Of a DNA stretch of 64,000 nt, positions 12,775 through 22,417 are shown one piece after another. Each line of letters starts with the position of its first letter. Position 1 is the first letter of the stretch. The stretch comes from Comamonas sp. (GTDB taxonomy: Bacteria > Pseudomonadota > Gammaproteobacteria > Burkholderiales > Burkholderiaceae_C). The notes under the pieces are model-generated. The model saw only the letters and a list, made by a program, of their open reading frames with translations, ran no database searches and had not been told where the DNA came from. Position numbers and translations under genes: made by a program. The stretch covers positions 1 to 64,000 of the forward strand of contig NZ_SPEY01000050.1 in NCBI RefSeq assembly GCF_009360615.1, written 5' to 3'.

Positions 12775-13155
12775 ACCAATCCTTATAGCGGATTGCGAAG
12801 ACCCATCCATGTCATCCGTGTTACCCGGACGCAATGCCTGCCGTGGTCATGTGCAGGAGCGAGCGGGGTGATGCCACGACGTGGCCGCCTCCGATGGCGA
12901 AGGACGCCTGAACCTGGACTTGCACCAGCATGTGCGCGGGGTGTCGATCAGAGCGCTGGGCTTGTTCATGATGCGCTTGAACAGAACGGACGGTTGAGCC
13001 AGCGGCGCGAGCGCCATCCGAATACGAGTTCGCAGTTCGTCCGCCCGGCTTCTTCGGCGCCGTGGCTTCGGCGACTTTGACCATGCTCCAGGATCCGTGC
13101 GGCCCGGCGACCGTGGCAGTCGCTGTGGCAACGGTGGTGGTGCTGTGCGGCGCCC
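12775..13155. other. 381-bp gap without a recognised gene
   Basis: Open frames exist on both strands, but none shows a family motif or a good ribosome-binding site. Several frames give proline/arginine-rich low-complexity readings, as expected from unconstrained GC-rich DNA. The gap begins, seen from the phosphatase gene at its right, with CCCCCTGAGGGCG, the same edge as the dispersed repeat family A, and that edge provides the stop codon of that gene. It may be a decayed insertion. Confidence 0.4.
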
Positions 13156-14010
13156 TCAGGGGGAGAGCGTGGCCGATTCGGCGAGTGCTTCCCGGTGTGC
13201 CGGGCATTGCATGCCTGGGGAAGCACCGCGCTGGCGGGCCCTGTCCACTTCGGTACGCGCCAGCGCCAACTGGGCGCTGAAGACGGCGTCACTTTGCAGT
13301 CGGGCCACCGTGGCTGCGCCGATGAGGCGGCCGGCCTCAATGTCGCTACGCCAATGCACCCCGCAGATGCCTCTGCTCTGGCCGAATGCGCGGCCACGCT
13401 GGAGCAGGGCATCGCTGCGATCCGGGGCGATCTCTGCCAGCACCAGCGCCCAGGCCCATCCCACGGAGGAATGGCCGGAGGGGTAAGAGCCGTTCTTGGA
13501 CAGGTCGTTTTCTTCCTGCGGTGTGCAACTGGGCTGGGCAAAGGTCACAAAGGGTCGGATCCGCTGGTAGTGCTCCTTGGCCTTGCGGGTGGCGCGGCCT
13601 GCATCGGTGAGGGTGCGACGCAGCAGCATTTCCAGGTGCGGCGTGTCTTGGGCGGACACCGGCACTCCCAGCGCACAGGCGAAGGTCTGCGCTGCTGCCG
13701 GGAATTTCAGCTGTGCATCCTGGCGGGCCAGTTCGCCGCGCGCTGTGCTGCGCAGTGCCACCAACTGGTGAAAGCTCTCATCGTCCAGTCTCTGTGCGGT
13801 GGAGCCCGGTGTGGGCGGGGCTGGCAGCAGGGTCAGGCTGTCGGGCAACTGGTCTGCAGCGAGGTATCCGTTCAGATAGCCGGAGCCCTCGCTTGTTTCA
13901 CCGACCATCGTCGCAGAAGTGGGCGGCGGGGTGGTGCAGGCACCCGTTGCAAGGGCTGCGGCCAACCATGTCAGAGCCAGGCCCGGGGGAGTGAAAATGC
14001 GGTGGTTCAT
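13156..14010 (-). CDS. class A acid phosphatase (PAP2 superfamily), exported
   Basis: Predicted periplasmic non-specific phosphatase. The 284 residues start with a hydrophobic signal region (LALTWLAAALATGAC), possibly a lipoprotein signal although the lipobox is weak. The three PAP2 catalytic motifs are present in order: KEHYQRIRP near residue 145, YPSGHSS near 175, and SRGICGVHWRSD near 212. The start overlaps the stop of the upstream acyl-CoA ligase gene by four bases, so translation is probably coupled. The stop codon lies in a CCCCCTGAG motif shared with repeat family A. Confidence 0.9.
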   Translation of the reverse strand: MNHRIFTPPGLALTWLAAALATGACTTPPPTSATMVGETSEGSGYLNGYLAADQLPDSLTLLPAPPTPGSTAQRLDDESFHQLVALRSTARGELARQDAQLKFPAAAQTFACALGVPVSAQDTPHLEMLLRRTLTDAGRATRKAKEHYQRIRPFVTFAQPSCTPQEENDLSKNGSYPSGHSSVGWAWALVLAEIAPDRSDALLQRGRAFGQSRGICGVHWRSDIEAGRLIGAATVARLQSDAVFSAQLALARTEVDRARQRGASPGMQCPAHREALAESATLSP

Positions 14011-15551
14011 GGGGATGCGGGTGCCTCGGTGCGCAGCAGGTGCTTGAGTAGTTTGCCGGTCGCGGTGCGCGGCAGTGTGTCGCGGACCTCGAAGATGCGC
14101 GGAATCTTGTAGCGCGCCAGCTGCGGGGCCATGAATTCGCGCAGGGCCTGCTGGTCCAGCAGCGTGCCGGGCTTCAGGGTCAGCACCGCCACCACGGTCT
14201 CGCCCCATTCGGGGTGGGGACGGCCGATGACGGCCACCTCCTGCACATCGGGGTGGGTGCAGAGCAGGTCTTCGACCTCCTTGGAGTAGACGTTTTCGCC
14301 GCCCGTGACGATCATGTCCTTGAGCCTGTCCACGATATAGAGATAGCCGTCCGCGTCCCTGCGCGCCAGATCGCCGCTGTGATACCAGCCCTGGTGATCC
14401 AGCACGGCGGCCGTGGCCTCGGGGCTGTCCAGATAGCCCTGCATCATGGCTGCGGAGCGCAGGCAGATCTCGCCGACCTCGTCGGGACCGCAGGGGCTGC
14501 CGTCCTGGCGGCGCAGTTCCAGCTCCACGCCCGGTATGGCGCTGCGACCGATGGAGCCCGGCTTGGTCAAGGCTTCTTCGGGGTAGAGCATGCTGCCTAG
14601 CGGCCCGGACTCGGTCATGCCATAGACCTGCATGAAGCGGTCGCTGCGATAGGCCTTGCACAGCCTGCGAACCATCTCCGCGCCCAACGGGCCGCCGCCA
14701 TAGGTCCAGAGGCGAATGGCGCTGAAGTCGTAGCCGGCGACGTCCGGCACCACGGTCAGCGGGGCCAGAAAGGCGATCGGCGCACCGAAAGTGAAGCTGA
14801 TGCGTTCTCGCTCCAGCGTCTCCAGAAACTCCCTGGGAGCGTACTCGCGCATCAGCACGGCAGTGCCGCCCATGAGCAAGGTGCCCAGAAACCAGTTGTT
14901 CAGCGGCGATGAGTGCCAGATGGGCATGGCGATCAGCGTGCGTTCCCTGTGCGAAAGCGAGGTGGCGGCGGCCGTGCACAGGGCTGCGTGAAAGACATTG
15001 GCATGGCTGTGCAGGCAGCCCTTGGGCCGGCCCGTGGTGCCCGAGGTATAGAGGATTTCGGCCAGTGTTTCCGGTGCCGGATGAGCAGGCCCGTCGCTGC
15101 AGGGGGCGGCCTGCGTCAGCAGCTCGTCGAAGAAGCCCACGCCTTCGGCGGCACTGGCTGTGCTCAGCCACCGCAGTTCAGCCGCCGGCGGTGGTGCGTC
15201 CCGGATGGCTGTGATCAGCGACGCGCGCGTTCCATCCACAATGCACAGCCGAGTGCCGGAGTGGCGCAGTATGTAGGCGACTTCCGGGGGCTGCAGCTTG
15301 TGGTTGATAGGCACGACGGCGGCACCCAGCCGCCAGGCACCGAACAGCGCGAACACAAAGCCCGGGGTGTTGAAGCACAGCAGGCCTACCCTGTCGCCCG
15401 GACGCACGCCTTGCGCGCAGAGCACGGCAGCGGCGCGATGACTGGCCTCGGCCAGGGCGGCATAGCTCCAGTCCTGGCCGTCGGCGCGCAGCGCCGGTTT
15501 TTCGGGGCGCGTGCGTGCCTGCTGGTCGAGCAAGGAAACGAAATTCATCAT
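14007..15551 (-). CDS. AMP-forming acyl-CoA ligase
   Basis: Activates a carboxylic acid to its CoA thioester through an acyl-adenylate. The start is one of two adjacent ATGs (15551 or 15548), giving ~514 residues from MMNFVSLLDQQ. The family motifs are clear: YTSGTTGRPKGC near residue 165, an MTESG core motif, the YHSGDL motif near 395, and a C-terminal TATGKLLK with the catalytic lysine. It sits 13 bp after an AidB-like acyl-CoA dehydrogenase gene and overlaps the acid phosphatase gene by four bases. The acid substrate is unknown; a medium-chain or branched acid is a guess. Confidence 0.92.
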   Translation of the reverse strand: MMNFVSLLDQQARTRPEKPALRADGQDWSYAALAEASHRAAAVLCAQGVRPGDRVGLLCFNTPGFVFALFGAWRLGAAVVPINHKLQPPEVAYILRHSGTRLCIVDGTRASLITAIRDAPPPAAELRWLSTASAAEGVGFFDELLTQAAPCSDGPAHPAPETLAEILYTSGTTGRPKGCLHSHANVFHAALCTAAATSLSHRERTLIAMPIWHSSPLNNWFLGTLLMGGTAVLMREYAPREFLETLERERISFTFGAPIAFLAPLTVVPDVAGYDFSAIRLWTYGGGPLGAEMVRRLCKAYRSDRFMQVYGMTESGPLGSMLYPEEALTKPGSIGRSAIPGVELELRRQDGSPCGPDEVGEICLRSAAMMQGYLDSPEATAAVLDHQGWYHSGDLARRDADGYLYIVDRLKDMIVTGGENVYSKEVEDLLCTHPDVQEVAVIGRPHPEWGETVVAVLTLKPGTLLDQQALREFMAPQLARYKIPRIFEVRDTLPRTATGKLLKHLLRTEAPASP

Positions 15552-15564
15552 GGCTGGCACCCCC

Positions 15565-17214
15565 TCAGCCTGTCCAGGCATTGCGCAGCAGGGCGGCCGC
15601 GTCGCTGCGGGAGCAGGCAACACCGGCCACCGGGCCCCAGTCGGGGTCGAAGCGGCTGCCAAGGAAGGCCGCGGCACTGTCGCTGCCCGCATGCTGCAGC
15701 ATCAGCGTGGCCTGTACCGTGAGGGCCAGGCGCTGGGTGAAGCGGCGCGCTTCGCGCTCCAGATCCTCAGGCGCCTGCATGATGGCCCGGCGAAGCTTGT
15801 CCACCTGCGTGCGCAGCACGCCCTCCTCGGCACCGATCTGCTGCAGATGGTCGAGCAGCAGATGGGCGTCGTCGGGGTGGCGGGCAATGGCGCGCAGCAC
15901 ATCCAGGCACATGACGTTGCCCGAGCCTTCCCAGATGGAATTGACGGGGGCCTCGCGGAACAATCGGCCCATGGGGCCGGTCTCCACATAGCCGTTGCCG
16001 CCGAAGACTTCCATGGCTTCACCCGTGTAGCCCACGGCGCGCTTGCAGTTCCAGAACTTGGCGGCAGGCGTGACGATGCGGCGCCAGGCCTGATCCAGCG
16101 GGTCTTGCGAGCCAAAGCGTGCGCACAGGTCCATGGCCAGCCAGGTGGCGGCTTCGGACTCCAGTGCCATATCAGCCAGCAGGCCGGTCATCACCGGCTG
16201 CTCGGCCAGCGGCAGCCCGAAGGCATGGCGGTTGCGTGTGTAGTGCAGGGCCTGCACCAGGGCCTGACGCATAAAGCCTGCACTGGACAGTGCACAGTCC
16301 AGACGGGTGTAGGTGGCCATTTCGATGATGGTGGATATGCCCCTGCCTTCCTGGCCGATGAGCACGCCCCAGGCGTTGTCGAATTCCACTTCGCTGCTGC
16401 TGTTGGAGCGGTTGCCCACCTTGTCCTTGAGGCGCTGGATGTGAATGGCGTTCTTGCTGCCGTCCGGGCGCCAGCGTGGCACGAAAAAGCAGGTGGGGCC
16501 GCGCTCCTCGGTCTTGGCCAGCACCAGGTGGCCGTCGCACATGGGGGCCGAGAAGAACCATTTGTGGCCGGTGATCAGATATTCCTCGCCCCAGGGACCG
16601 CTGCTGCCTGACGGGTTCAGGGCCACGGCACCTGTGGTGTTGCTGCGCACATCGCTGCCGCCCTGGCGCTCCGTCATGCCCATGCCCACGGTGATGGAGC
16701 GCTTGCCCTGGGCAGGGATGTCGCGCGCGTCGTATTCGGTGGACTCCAGCAGCGGCCCCAGCACTGCATTGAGCTGGGGGTTGATGCGCACCAACGGAAT
16801 GCTGGCCTTGGTCATGGTGCTCGGACAGCCCGAGCCGGACTCGATCTGGCTGTGCATGAACAGCGAGGCACCATAGGCCGGCCAGGCGGTCTGCCGAGGG
16901 TCGGTGAAAGGCAGGTTGGAGATACCGTTGCGCCGCGCAATCGTCATCATCTGATGCCAAGCGGGGTGAAAGCGCACCTGGTCGATACGGTCGCCTGTGG
17001 GCGAATGCGTGTGCAGCTCGGGCTCGAAACGGTTGGCGTCCTCCGCGGCGCGCAACGTGGCTTCGGCACCATATTCCGCGCCTTGCCGCCGCAGTTCTGC
17101 CTCGCGCCACTGTGCGCCGCCGCGGGCCACGGCACGCTGCAGCACCGGGTCGCAGGCATAGACGTTGTAGTCCTTGAGTTCCGGGGGCTGGTTATGAGGA
17201 TGGATGCCAGTCAT
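15565..17214 (-). CDS. AidB-like acyl-CoA dehydrogenase
   Basis: FAD-dependent dehydrogenase of the AidB branch. The start at 17214 (MTGIHPHNQPPELKDYN) has GGAGGG 9 bases upstream and gives 549 residues, close to the ~540 of E. coli AidB. The N-terminal part (QPPELKDYNVYACD; GDRIDQVRFHPAWH) and the later TERQGGSDVR and GGNGYVETG segments are typical of this branch. AidB itself binds DNA and is induced by alkylation. Here the position in a ligase/receptor cluster suggests a catabolic dehydrogenase instead. The exact substrate is unknown. Confidence 0.88.
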   Translation of the reverse strand: MTGIHPHNQPPELKDYNVYACDPVLQRAVARGGAQWREAELRRQGAEYGAEATLRAAEDANRFEPELHTHSPTGDRIDQVRFHPAWHQMMTIARRNGISNLPFTDPRQTAWPAYGASLFMHSQIESGSGCPSTMTKASIPLVRINPQLNAVLGPLLESTEYDARDIPAQGKRSITVGMGMTERQGGSDVRSNTTGAVALNPSGSSGPWGEEYLITGHKWFFSAPMCDGHLVLAKTEERGPTCFFVPRWRPDGSKNAIHIQRLKDKVGNRSNSSSEVEFDNAWGVLIGQEGRGISTIIEMATYTRLDCALSSAGFMRQALVQALHYTRNRHAFGLPLAEQPVMTGLLADMALESEAATWLAMDLCARFGSQDPLDQAWRRIVTPAAKFWNCKRAVGYTGEAMEVFGGNGYVETGPMGRLFREAPVNSIWEGSGNVMCLDVLRAIARHPDDAHLLLDHLQQIGAEEGVLRTQVDKLRRAIMQAPEDLEREARRFTQRLALTVQATLMLQHAGSDSAAAFLGSRFDPDWGPVAGVACSRSDAAALLRNAWTG

Positions 17215-17305
17215 GGGTTTCTTCCCTCCAAGGTGTTTCCGTGCGTTGCATCGGGCAGTGCGTTGCAATATCTGTGACATGTCCGGCGGGCGCCTGCGGA
17301 GGTGT

Positions 17306-18550
17306 TCAGGGTGGCCGCTTCATCTGGCACCGGGTGTCCAGCGCGGCCGCCTGTGCGGGAACCATGGCGACGGGCTTCCATCCCAGGCCCGTTCCTTCCT
17401 GGTCATGCACCACGGTCTTGCCGTCCACCGGCTCCCAGCTCAGCACATGGATGGGCTGCTGGGCCTGGTGATCGCTGCTGCGCATTTCCACGGGGCCGTT
17501 GACGCCCTGGAAGCGCATGCCCGACATCCTGGCTGCCACGGCGGCAGGTTCCACGGACCCGGCTTCGCGTATGGCCTGGGCCAGCATCAGCAGGGCGTTG
17601 TGTCCCTGGCCGTTGATGAAGTCCTCGTTGAACTGCCGTCTGAAGCCCGGCAGCAGCGGGTCGCCGACCAGAGGTGGGGAGTTGGGGCTGAAGGCCGAGA
17701 CCAGCTTGACCCGGCCCTGTCCTGCTGCCCCCATGGCACTGGGCACGCCGAAGTTGTTGCCGTTGAGGGTGTAGAAGACCGCAGTCAGCCCGGCTTCGCG
17801 CGCGGTGCGCACGATCAGCGCCAGATCGGCACCGAAGTCCGCCGTGATGACGGCATCGGCCCCGGACTGCTTGATCTTGGCGATATAGGGAGAGAAGTCC
17901 TTGACCAGTCCGAGAGGGTGAAAGTCGTCGCCCACGATCTTCAGGTCGGGGCGCTTGGTCGCCAGCATGCTGCGCGCTGCGCGCGAGACTTCCTGGCCGT
18001 ACGCATAGTTGGGGTTGAGCAGAAAAACCCGCTGTACCTCCTTTTGGCCGACCAGATAGGACGCCAGCGCTGCGACCTTCATGTCCGAATTCGCATCGGT
18101 GCGGAAATGCCAGTAGCTGCACCTGGCATTGGTCATCTGCGGCGCCTGGGCCGCATAGTTCAGGTAGATGATCTCCTTGCCGGGGTTGCGGCCGTTGTGC
18201 TTTTCGATGGCCTCCTGCAGTGCCAGGCCCACGGCCGAGGAACTGGCGCCCTGCACCACATAGCGGATGTTCTGACCGATGATGGACTGAAGCAGGCTCA
18301 GCGCCTCCTGCGCAGACAGACGGTTGTCGAAAGGAACGATCTCGAACCTCACGGCACCGGCCCAGCTCTGTTCGTTGGCCAGCCTGGCGCTGTACTGGAA
18401 GCTCTTGAGTATATTCAGGCCCAATCCCGCCATGGGGCCGCTCATGGTATCCAGCGAGGCGATCCTCACGGCCGTGGCTGGCTGTGCGATGGCCAGCGAA
18501 GCGCAGGCCAGCGCCGTTGCGGCCAGGAAGATGGCAGTACGAGGGGGCAT
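17306..18550 (-). CDS. periplasmic substrate-binding protein, LivK type
   Basis: Receptor of the Leu/Ile/Val-type (Peripla_BP_6) class. The 414 residues start with a signal peptide (FLAATALACASLAIAQPATA). The mature part begins VRIASLDTMSGPMAGLG, the usual first strand with its small-molecule binding loop. No permease or ATPase genes are adjacent. It is the first gene of the minus-strand cluster with the dehydrogenase and ligase, and is divergent from a TetR gene. The cluster suggests it binds a carboxylic acid that is then activated and oxidised. Confidence 0.88.
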   Translation of the reverse strand: MPPRTAIFLAATALACASLAIAQPATAVRIASLDTMSGPMAGLGLNILKSFQYSARLANEQSWAGAVRFEIVPFDNRLSAQEALSLLQSIIGQNIRYVVQGASSSAVGLALQEAIEKHNGRNPGKEIIYLNYAAQAPQMTNARCSYWHFRTDANSDMKVAALASYLVGQKEVQRVFLLNPNYAYGQEVSRAARSMLATKRPDLKIVGDDFHPLGLVKDFSPYIAKIKQSGADAVITADFGADLALIVRTAREAGLTAVFYTLNGNNFGVPSAMGAAGQGRVKLVSAFSPNSPPLVGDPLLPGFRRQFNEDFINGQGHNALLMLAQAIREAGSVEPAAVAARMSGMRFQGVNGPVEMRSSDHQAQQPIHVLSWEPVDGKTVVHDQEGTGLGWKPVAMVPAQAAALDTRCQMKRPP

Positions 18551-18668
18551 GCTTGTCTCCGTCTTTGATGGGAATTTCTTGTCCGCCGGGCAGCGAGCAC
18601 ATCGGCATCGAAGTCCCTGTGGAAAATTCTAGAAACCCGTGCAAGAAAGGTGTTCGGATTTGGCCAGC

Positions 18669-19310
18669 ATGAAACCACGCACCCCTTCCTCCGCGACAGC
18701 AGGGCGTCGCAGGCCTTTGCAGTCCCGTGCACGGCAGACGTTTCAGGCCCTGCAGGACGCCTTTGTTCGGCTTTTGCTGGAGCGCAGTTACGCGGAAATC
18801 ACCGTGCGCGAGATCGTCCTGGTGGCGGGCACCGGCCTGGGCAGCTTCTACGAGTACTTCTCGGGCAAGGAAGATCTGGCCAAGGTATGCCTGCATCTGC
18901 GCTCCAAGGCGTTGCTGCTGGGCATTCGCGGCGTGACCAGCAGTCATGCGGGCCAGCCGCTGATGCAGATCGCCGAGGCAGTGGTCGATTCACAGCTGCA
19001 GGCGCACCGTGAGCGGGCGGATGAATGGGGCGCCCACTATCTGCTGGAGCGCCACTATTCCACCTCGGAGGCCTACCGGAAGATGTTCGAGCGCTTTGTG
19101 GACGCCTGGGCAGCAGCCATAGAGCAGTCCTCCGATCTGCCACCGGACTACCCGGTGCGCGATGCTGCACGGGTGAGCCAGTGCATTCTGTATGGCCTGT
19201 TCAACCACAGCTATCTGGCCACCGATGTCCCGCCGGATCTGGACTTGCTGCGCAAGCGCGCCAACACGGCCATATCTGGCTATCTGAGCGCCTTGCGTTG
19301 CGCTGCCTGA
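18669..19310 (+). CDS. TetR family transcriptional regulator
   Basis: The start at 18669 (MKPRTPSSATAGRRRPLQ) gives 213 residues. The N-terminal helix-turn-helix reads TFQALQDAFVRLLLERSYAE..TVREIV..AGTGLGSFYEYFSGKEDL, the clear TetR pattern. The C-terminal half is the variable ligand-binding part. It is divergent from the binding-protein/dehydrogenase/ligase cluster and is its likely repressor. The 118-bp shared gap contains an 8-bp palindrome TTCTAGAA at 18627-18634, a possible but unproven half of its operator. Confidence 0.9.
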   Translation: MKPRTPSSATAGRRRPLQSRARQTFQALQDAFVRLLLERSYAEITVREIVLVAGTGLGSFYEYFSGKEDLAKVCLHLRSKALLLGIRGVTSSHAGQPLMQIAEAVVDSQLQAHRERADEWGAHYLLERHYSTSEAYRKMFERFVDAWAAAIEQSSDLPPDYPVRDAARVSQCILYGLFNHSYLATDVPPDLDLLRKRANTAISGYLSALRCAA

Positions 19311-19314
19311 AATG

Positions 19315-19347
19315 AAAAAGACCGCCGGCGGCATGCCGTGGCGGTCT
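19315..19347 (-). terminator. intrinsic terminator after topB
   Basis: On the minus strand AGACCGCC pairs with GGCGGTCT across 13 bases and is followed by a run of T (19318-19315). It lies just behind the topB stop codon and also close to the end of the convergent tetR gene. Confidence 0.85.
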
Positions 19348-19375
19348 CTGCGGGTTGGCAGGCAAGGGCTGGCGA

Positions 19376-22300
19376 TCAGCTCACATGCTTGCCCACGATG
19401 CCGGCCAGCTCGAACATGCTGATCTGCTCCTTGCCGAACACCGGCTTGAGCTTGGCGTCGGCGTTGATGGCGCGCTTGTCCTTGGCGTCCTGCAGGCCGT
19501 TGGCCTTGATGTAGTCCCAGAGCTTCTTGATCACGTCAGGGCGCGAGGTGGGTTCGCTGCCGATCACGGCGGCCAGATCGGCGCTGGGCTTGAGCGTGGC
19601 GCTCACGGTGCGGGGCTTCTTCACCGCTGCGGTCTTGGTCGCCGTCTTGGCGGCGGTCTTCTTGGCCGCCGTGCCCGTCTTCTTGGCGGCGGCCGTCGTG
19701 GTCTTGGCCGTCGCTGCGCCAGCCGTCTTGCGCGCCGGGTACTTGCCTTCGCGCTGCTCGAACTCGAAGTTCACCTTGCCCGCAGCGCCATCCCAGACCA
19801 GGAAGGCCTTGAAGTTGCGACGCGTGCGGTTGGAGACGAACTTCTCCAGCAGATCGGTCTTGCCGGTCTGCAGCAGCTTGCTCATCTGCTCGCGCTCGAT
19901 GGGCTGCTGCAGAATGATCTGGCCGCTCTTGAAGTCGCAGCTGGGCGTGGTCTGGGCCAGCGTGGGAACGGCCTTGGAGCAGACATAGTTGGCACCATGC
20001 TCGAAGACGGGCGAGCCGCACTTGGGACAGGGGCCCAGGCTTTGCTGGTGGGCAAAGTCCACGATCTCGCCCGTGTCCTCGGAGTCCTTGTCGTCGCCGA
20101 AGTCGAATTCCAGCTTGAAGTTGCTGTTTTCCTCGTCACGCACGATGGCGACCTCGGCCACGAACGGCCATCCGGCCTTGGAGCGGAAGCCCTCCAGCGG
20201 GCCGATGCGGCGTTCGCGCAGCAGCTGTTCGGCCTCGGCGGTCTCGAAGGTGCGACCGGCAGGGGATTTGGTGAAAGAGAAGCCGCAGCCTTCGCTGGCG
20301 CCATTCGCACCCGTGCAGGCGTAGCGGCGGTAGTTCTCCCTGACCACGCCGCCGCAGTTGGGACAGGGCGTGGCCAGCGTCGCGTAGTCGCCGGGAATGG
20401 TGTCGCGGTCGTATTCCTTGGCCTTCTTGACCAGCTTTTCGGTCATGGCCTGGATCTGCTGCATGAAGGCTTCGCGCGAGAGCTGGCCCTTTTCCATCTG
20501 CGACAGCTTGAATTCCCATTCGCCGGTCAGGTCGGCACGGCACAGCTCCTCGACCTCCAGGCCGCGCAGCAGCGTCATCAGCTGGAAGGCCTTGGCCGTG
20601 GGGATCAGTTCGCGGCCTTCGCGCAGCATGTATTTTTCCGTCAGCAGGCCTTCGATGATGGCCGCACGCGTGGCTGGCGTGCCCAGGCCTTTTTCCTGCA
20701 TGGCCTCGCGCAGCTCGTCGTCGTCGATCTGCTTGCCGGCGCTTTCCATGGCCCCCAGCAGCGTGGCTTCCGAGTAGCGTGCCGGTGGCTTGGTCTTGAG
20801 GCCCTTGACATCGGCATGGTGGGTGCGCGGCTGCTCGCCGGGCTGCACGGCCACCAGGGGCTGGCCCTTGTCGCCTTCCTTGGCGTCCTCCACCTCGTTG
20901 GCGGCTTCCTTGCCGTAGATGGCCAGCCAGCCCGGCTTGACCAGCACCTTGCCCTCGGTCTTGAAGCTGTGCTGCTCCACCTTGCTGATGCGCGTGGTGA
21001 CCTGGTATTCGGCGCTGGGGAAGAACACGGCCATGAAGCGGCGCACGACCAGGTCGTACAGCTTCTGTTCGGCTTCCGACAAGCCGGAAGGGGCCTGCGT
21101 GGTCGGAATGATGGCAAAGTGATCCGACACCTTGCTGTTGTCGAACACGCGCTTGGTGGGGCGGATGTAGTTGTCGTTGATGGCCTGCTGGGCAAAAGGC
21201 GCCAGATGGCGCATGCCGCTGGTGGCCAGCATGTCGAAGGTCTGGCGCGCCACGGGCAGATAGTCTTCGGGCAGGGCGCGCGAGTCGGTACGCGGATAGG
21301 TCAGGGCCTTGTGGCGTTCGTACAGGCTTTGCGCCAGCGCCAGCGTGGTCTTGGCCGAGAAGCCGAACTTGCCGTTGGCTTCGCGCTGCAGGCTGGTCAG
21401 GTCGAACAGCAGGGGCGAGGCCTGCGTGGTGGGCTTGCTTTCCTCGGTGACGGTGGCCGGCTTGCCCTGGACGGCGGCGGCAATCGCTTCGGCCTCGGCC
21501 TTGTTCCACAGGCGGTCGGCCTTGGCCTCGGCATCGTCCGATTTCTTCCACTGCGGGTTGAACCACTTGCCCAGGTACTGGCCGGCCTGGGCGTCGAAAG
21601 TGCCGTGCACTTCCCAGTAGTCGCGGCTGACGAACTGGCGGATCTTTTCCTCGCGCTCCACCACCAGGGACAGGGTGGGCGTCTGCACGCGACCCACGGT
21701 GGTCAGGAAGAAACCGCCGTCGCGCGAGTTGAAGGCCGTCATGGCACGCGTGCCGTTGATGCCCACCAGCCAGTCGGCTTCGGAGCGGCTGCGCGCGGCG
21801 CTGGCCAGGCCTTGCATCTGGGCATCGCTGCGCAGATTGTTGAAGCCGTCACGAATCGCCTGCGGCGTCATGGATTGCAACCACAGTCGCTTGACCGGCT
21901 TGCCCAGACCGCCCTTGGCACCGCCCGCGTATTGCTCGATCAGGCGGAAGATCAGCTCACCCTCGCGGCCCGCGTCACAGGCGTTGATGAGTTCGGTCAC
22001 ATCCTTGCGCTTGGCCTGCTTGACCACGGCGTTCAGTCGGGTCTTGGTCTTGTCCACGGGCTTGAGGTCAAAGCGCGGGGGGATGACCGGCAGATTGGCA
22101 AAACTCCATTTCCCGCGCTTGACGTCGAATTCTTCGGGCGCCTGAATTTCCACCAGGTGGCCGACCGCACTGGTCACCACATAGCTGTCGGATTCGAAAT
22201 AGTCATCGTGTTTTTCAAACTTGCCTGCCACCGGGGTCAGCGCACGGACGATGTCCTGTGCGACAGAAGGCTTTTCTGCAATCACCAGGGTTTTAGTCAT
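19376..22300 (-). CDS. topB: DNA topoisomerase III with Lys/Ala-rich linker and C-terminal SWIB domain
   Basis: Type IA topoisomerase that decatenates and relaxes DNA. The 974 residues start MTKTLVIAEKPSVAQDIVRA (Toprim), with NACDAGREGELIF near residue 105. The catalytic tyrosine is in TYPRTDSRALP near residue 335. Two cysteine pairs (CPNCGG; CPKCGSP) mark C-terminal zinc-finger-like modules. Residues ~860-905 are a histone-H1-like stretch of AAKKTAAKTATKT type. The last ~70 residues (SADLAAVIG..SRPDVIKKLWDYIKANGLQD, ending FELAGIVGKHVS) are a SWIB/MDM2-type domain. It is divergent from a SET-domain gene. Confidence 0.94.
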   Translation of the reverse strand: MTKTLVIAEKPSVAQDIVRALTPVAGKFEKHDDYFESDSYVVTSAVGHLVEIQAPEEFDVKRGKWSFANLPVIPPRFDLKPVDKTKTRLNAVVKQAKRKDVTELINACDAGREGELIFRLIEQYAGGAKGGLGKPVKRLWLQSMTPQAIRDGFNNLRSDAQMQGLASAARSRSEADWLVGINGTRAMTAFNSRDGGFFLTTVGRVQTPTLSLVVEREEKIRQFVSRDYWEVHGTFDAQAGQYLGKWFNPQWKKSDDAEAKADRLWNKAEAEAIAAAVQGKPATVTEESKPTTQASPLLFDLTSLQREANGKFGFSAKTTLALAQSLYERHKALTYPRTDSRALPEDYLPVARQTFDMLATSGMRHLAPFAQQAINDNYIRPTKRVFDNSKVSDHFAIIPTTQAPSGLSEAEQKLYDLVVRRFMAVFFPSAEYQVTTRISKVEQHSFKTEGKVLVKPGWLAIYGKEAANEVEDAKEGDKGQPLVAVQPGEQPRTHHADVKGLKTKPPARYSEATLLGAMESAGKQIDDDELREAMQEKGLGTPATRAAIIEGLLTEKYMLREGRELIPTAKAFQLMTLLRGLEVEELCRADLTGEWEFKLSQMEKGQLSREAFMQQIQAMTEKLVKKAKEYDRDTIPGDYATLATPCPNCGGVVRENYRRYACTGANGASEGCGFSFTKSPAGRTFETAEAEQLLRERRIGPLEGFRSKAGWPFVAEVAIVRDEENSNFKLEFDFGDDKDSEDTGEIVDFAHQQSLGPCPKCGSPVFEHGANYVCSKAVPTLAQTTPSCDFKSGQIILQQPIEREQMSKLLQTGKTDLLEKFVSNRTRRNFKAFLVWDGAAGKVNFEFEQREGKYPARKTAGAATAKTTTAAAKKTGTAAKKTAAKTATKTAAVKKPRTVSATLKPSADLAAVIGSEPTSRPDVIKKLWDYIKANGLQDAKDKRAINADAKLKPVFGKEQISMFELAGIVGKHVS

Positions 22301-22417
22301 TGTGTGTTCTCGTCGTCATTAACCACCTGAACCCGGATCGAAATCCAGGCTCATACAATTCGCTTCTCACGCGCGCGCATGCGCACATGTGTGCATATTC
22401 AAAGTATCAGAGAAAAC
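22301..22417. promoter_or_regulatory. shared divergent control region of topB and the SET gene
   Basis: The 117-bp gap must hold both promoters. It contains a near-palindrome TGCGCACATGTGTGCA at 22380-22395 (core CACATGTG perfect) inside an alternating GC/CA stretch. This is a candidate operator or a Z-DNA-prone sequence. A TACAAT hexamer at 22354-22359 could be a -10 for the SET gene, but no good -35 is seen. Confidence 0.4.

Noticed and set aside
13156-15171. 671-codon minus-strand frame spanning part of the ligase and all of the acid phosphatase
   Set aside because: Only its last 284 codons (from 14010) are real; the upstream part is out of frame with the ligase and has no family pattern.
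19355-22330. 991-codon plus-strand frame opposite topB
   Set aside because: Antisense to a fully supported topoisomerase; composition is Gly/Leu/Val/His-rich without domains.
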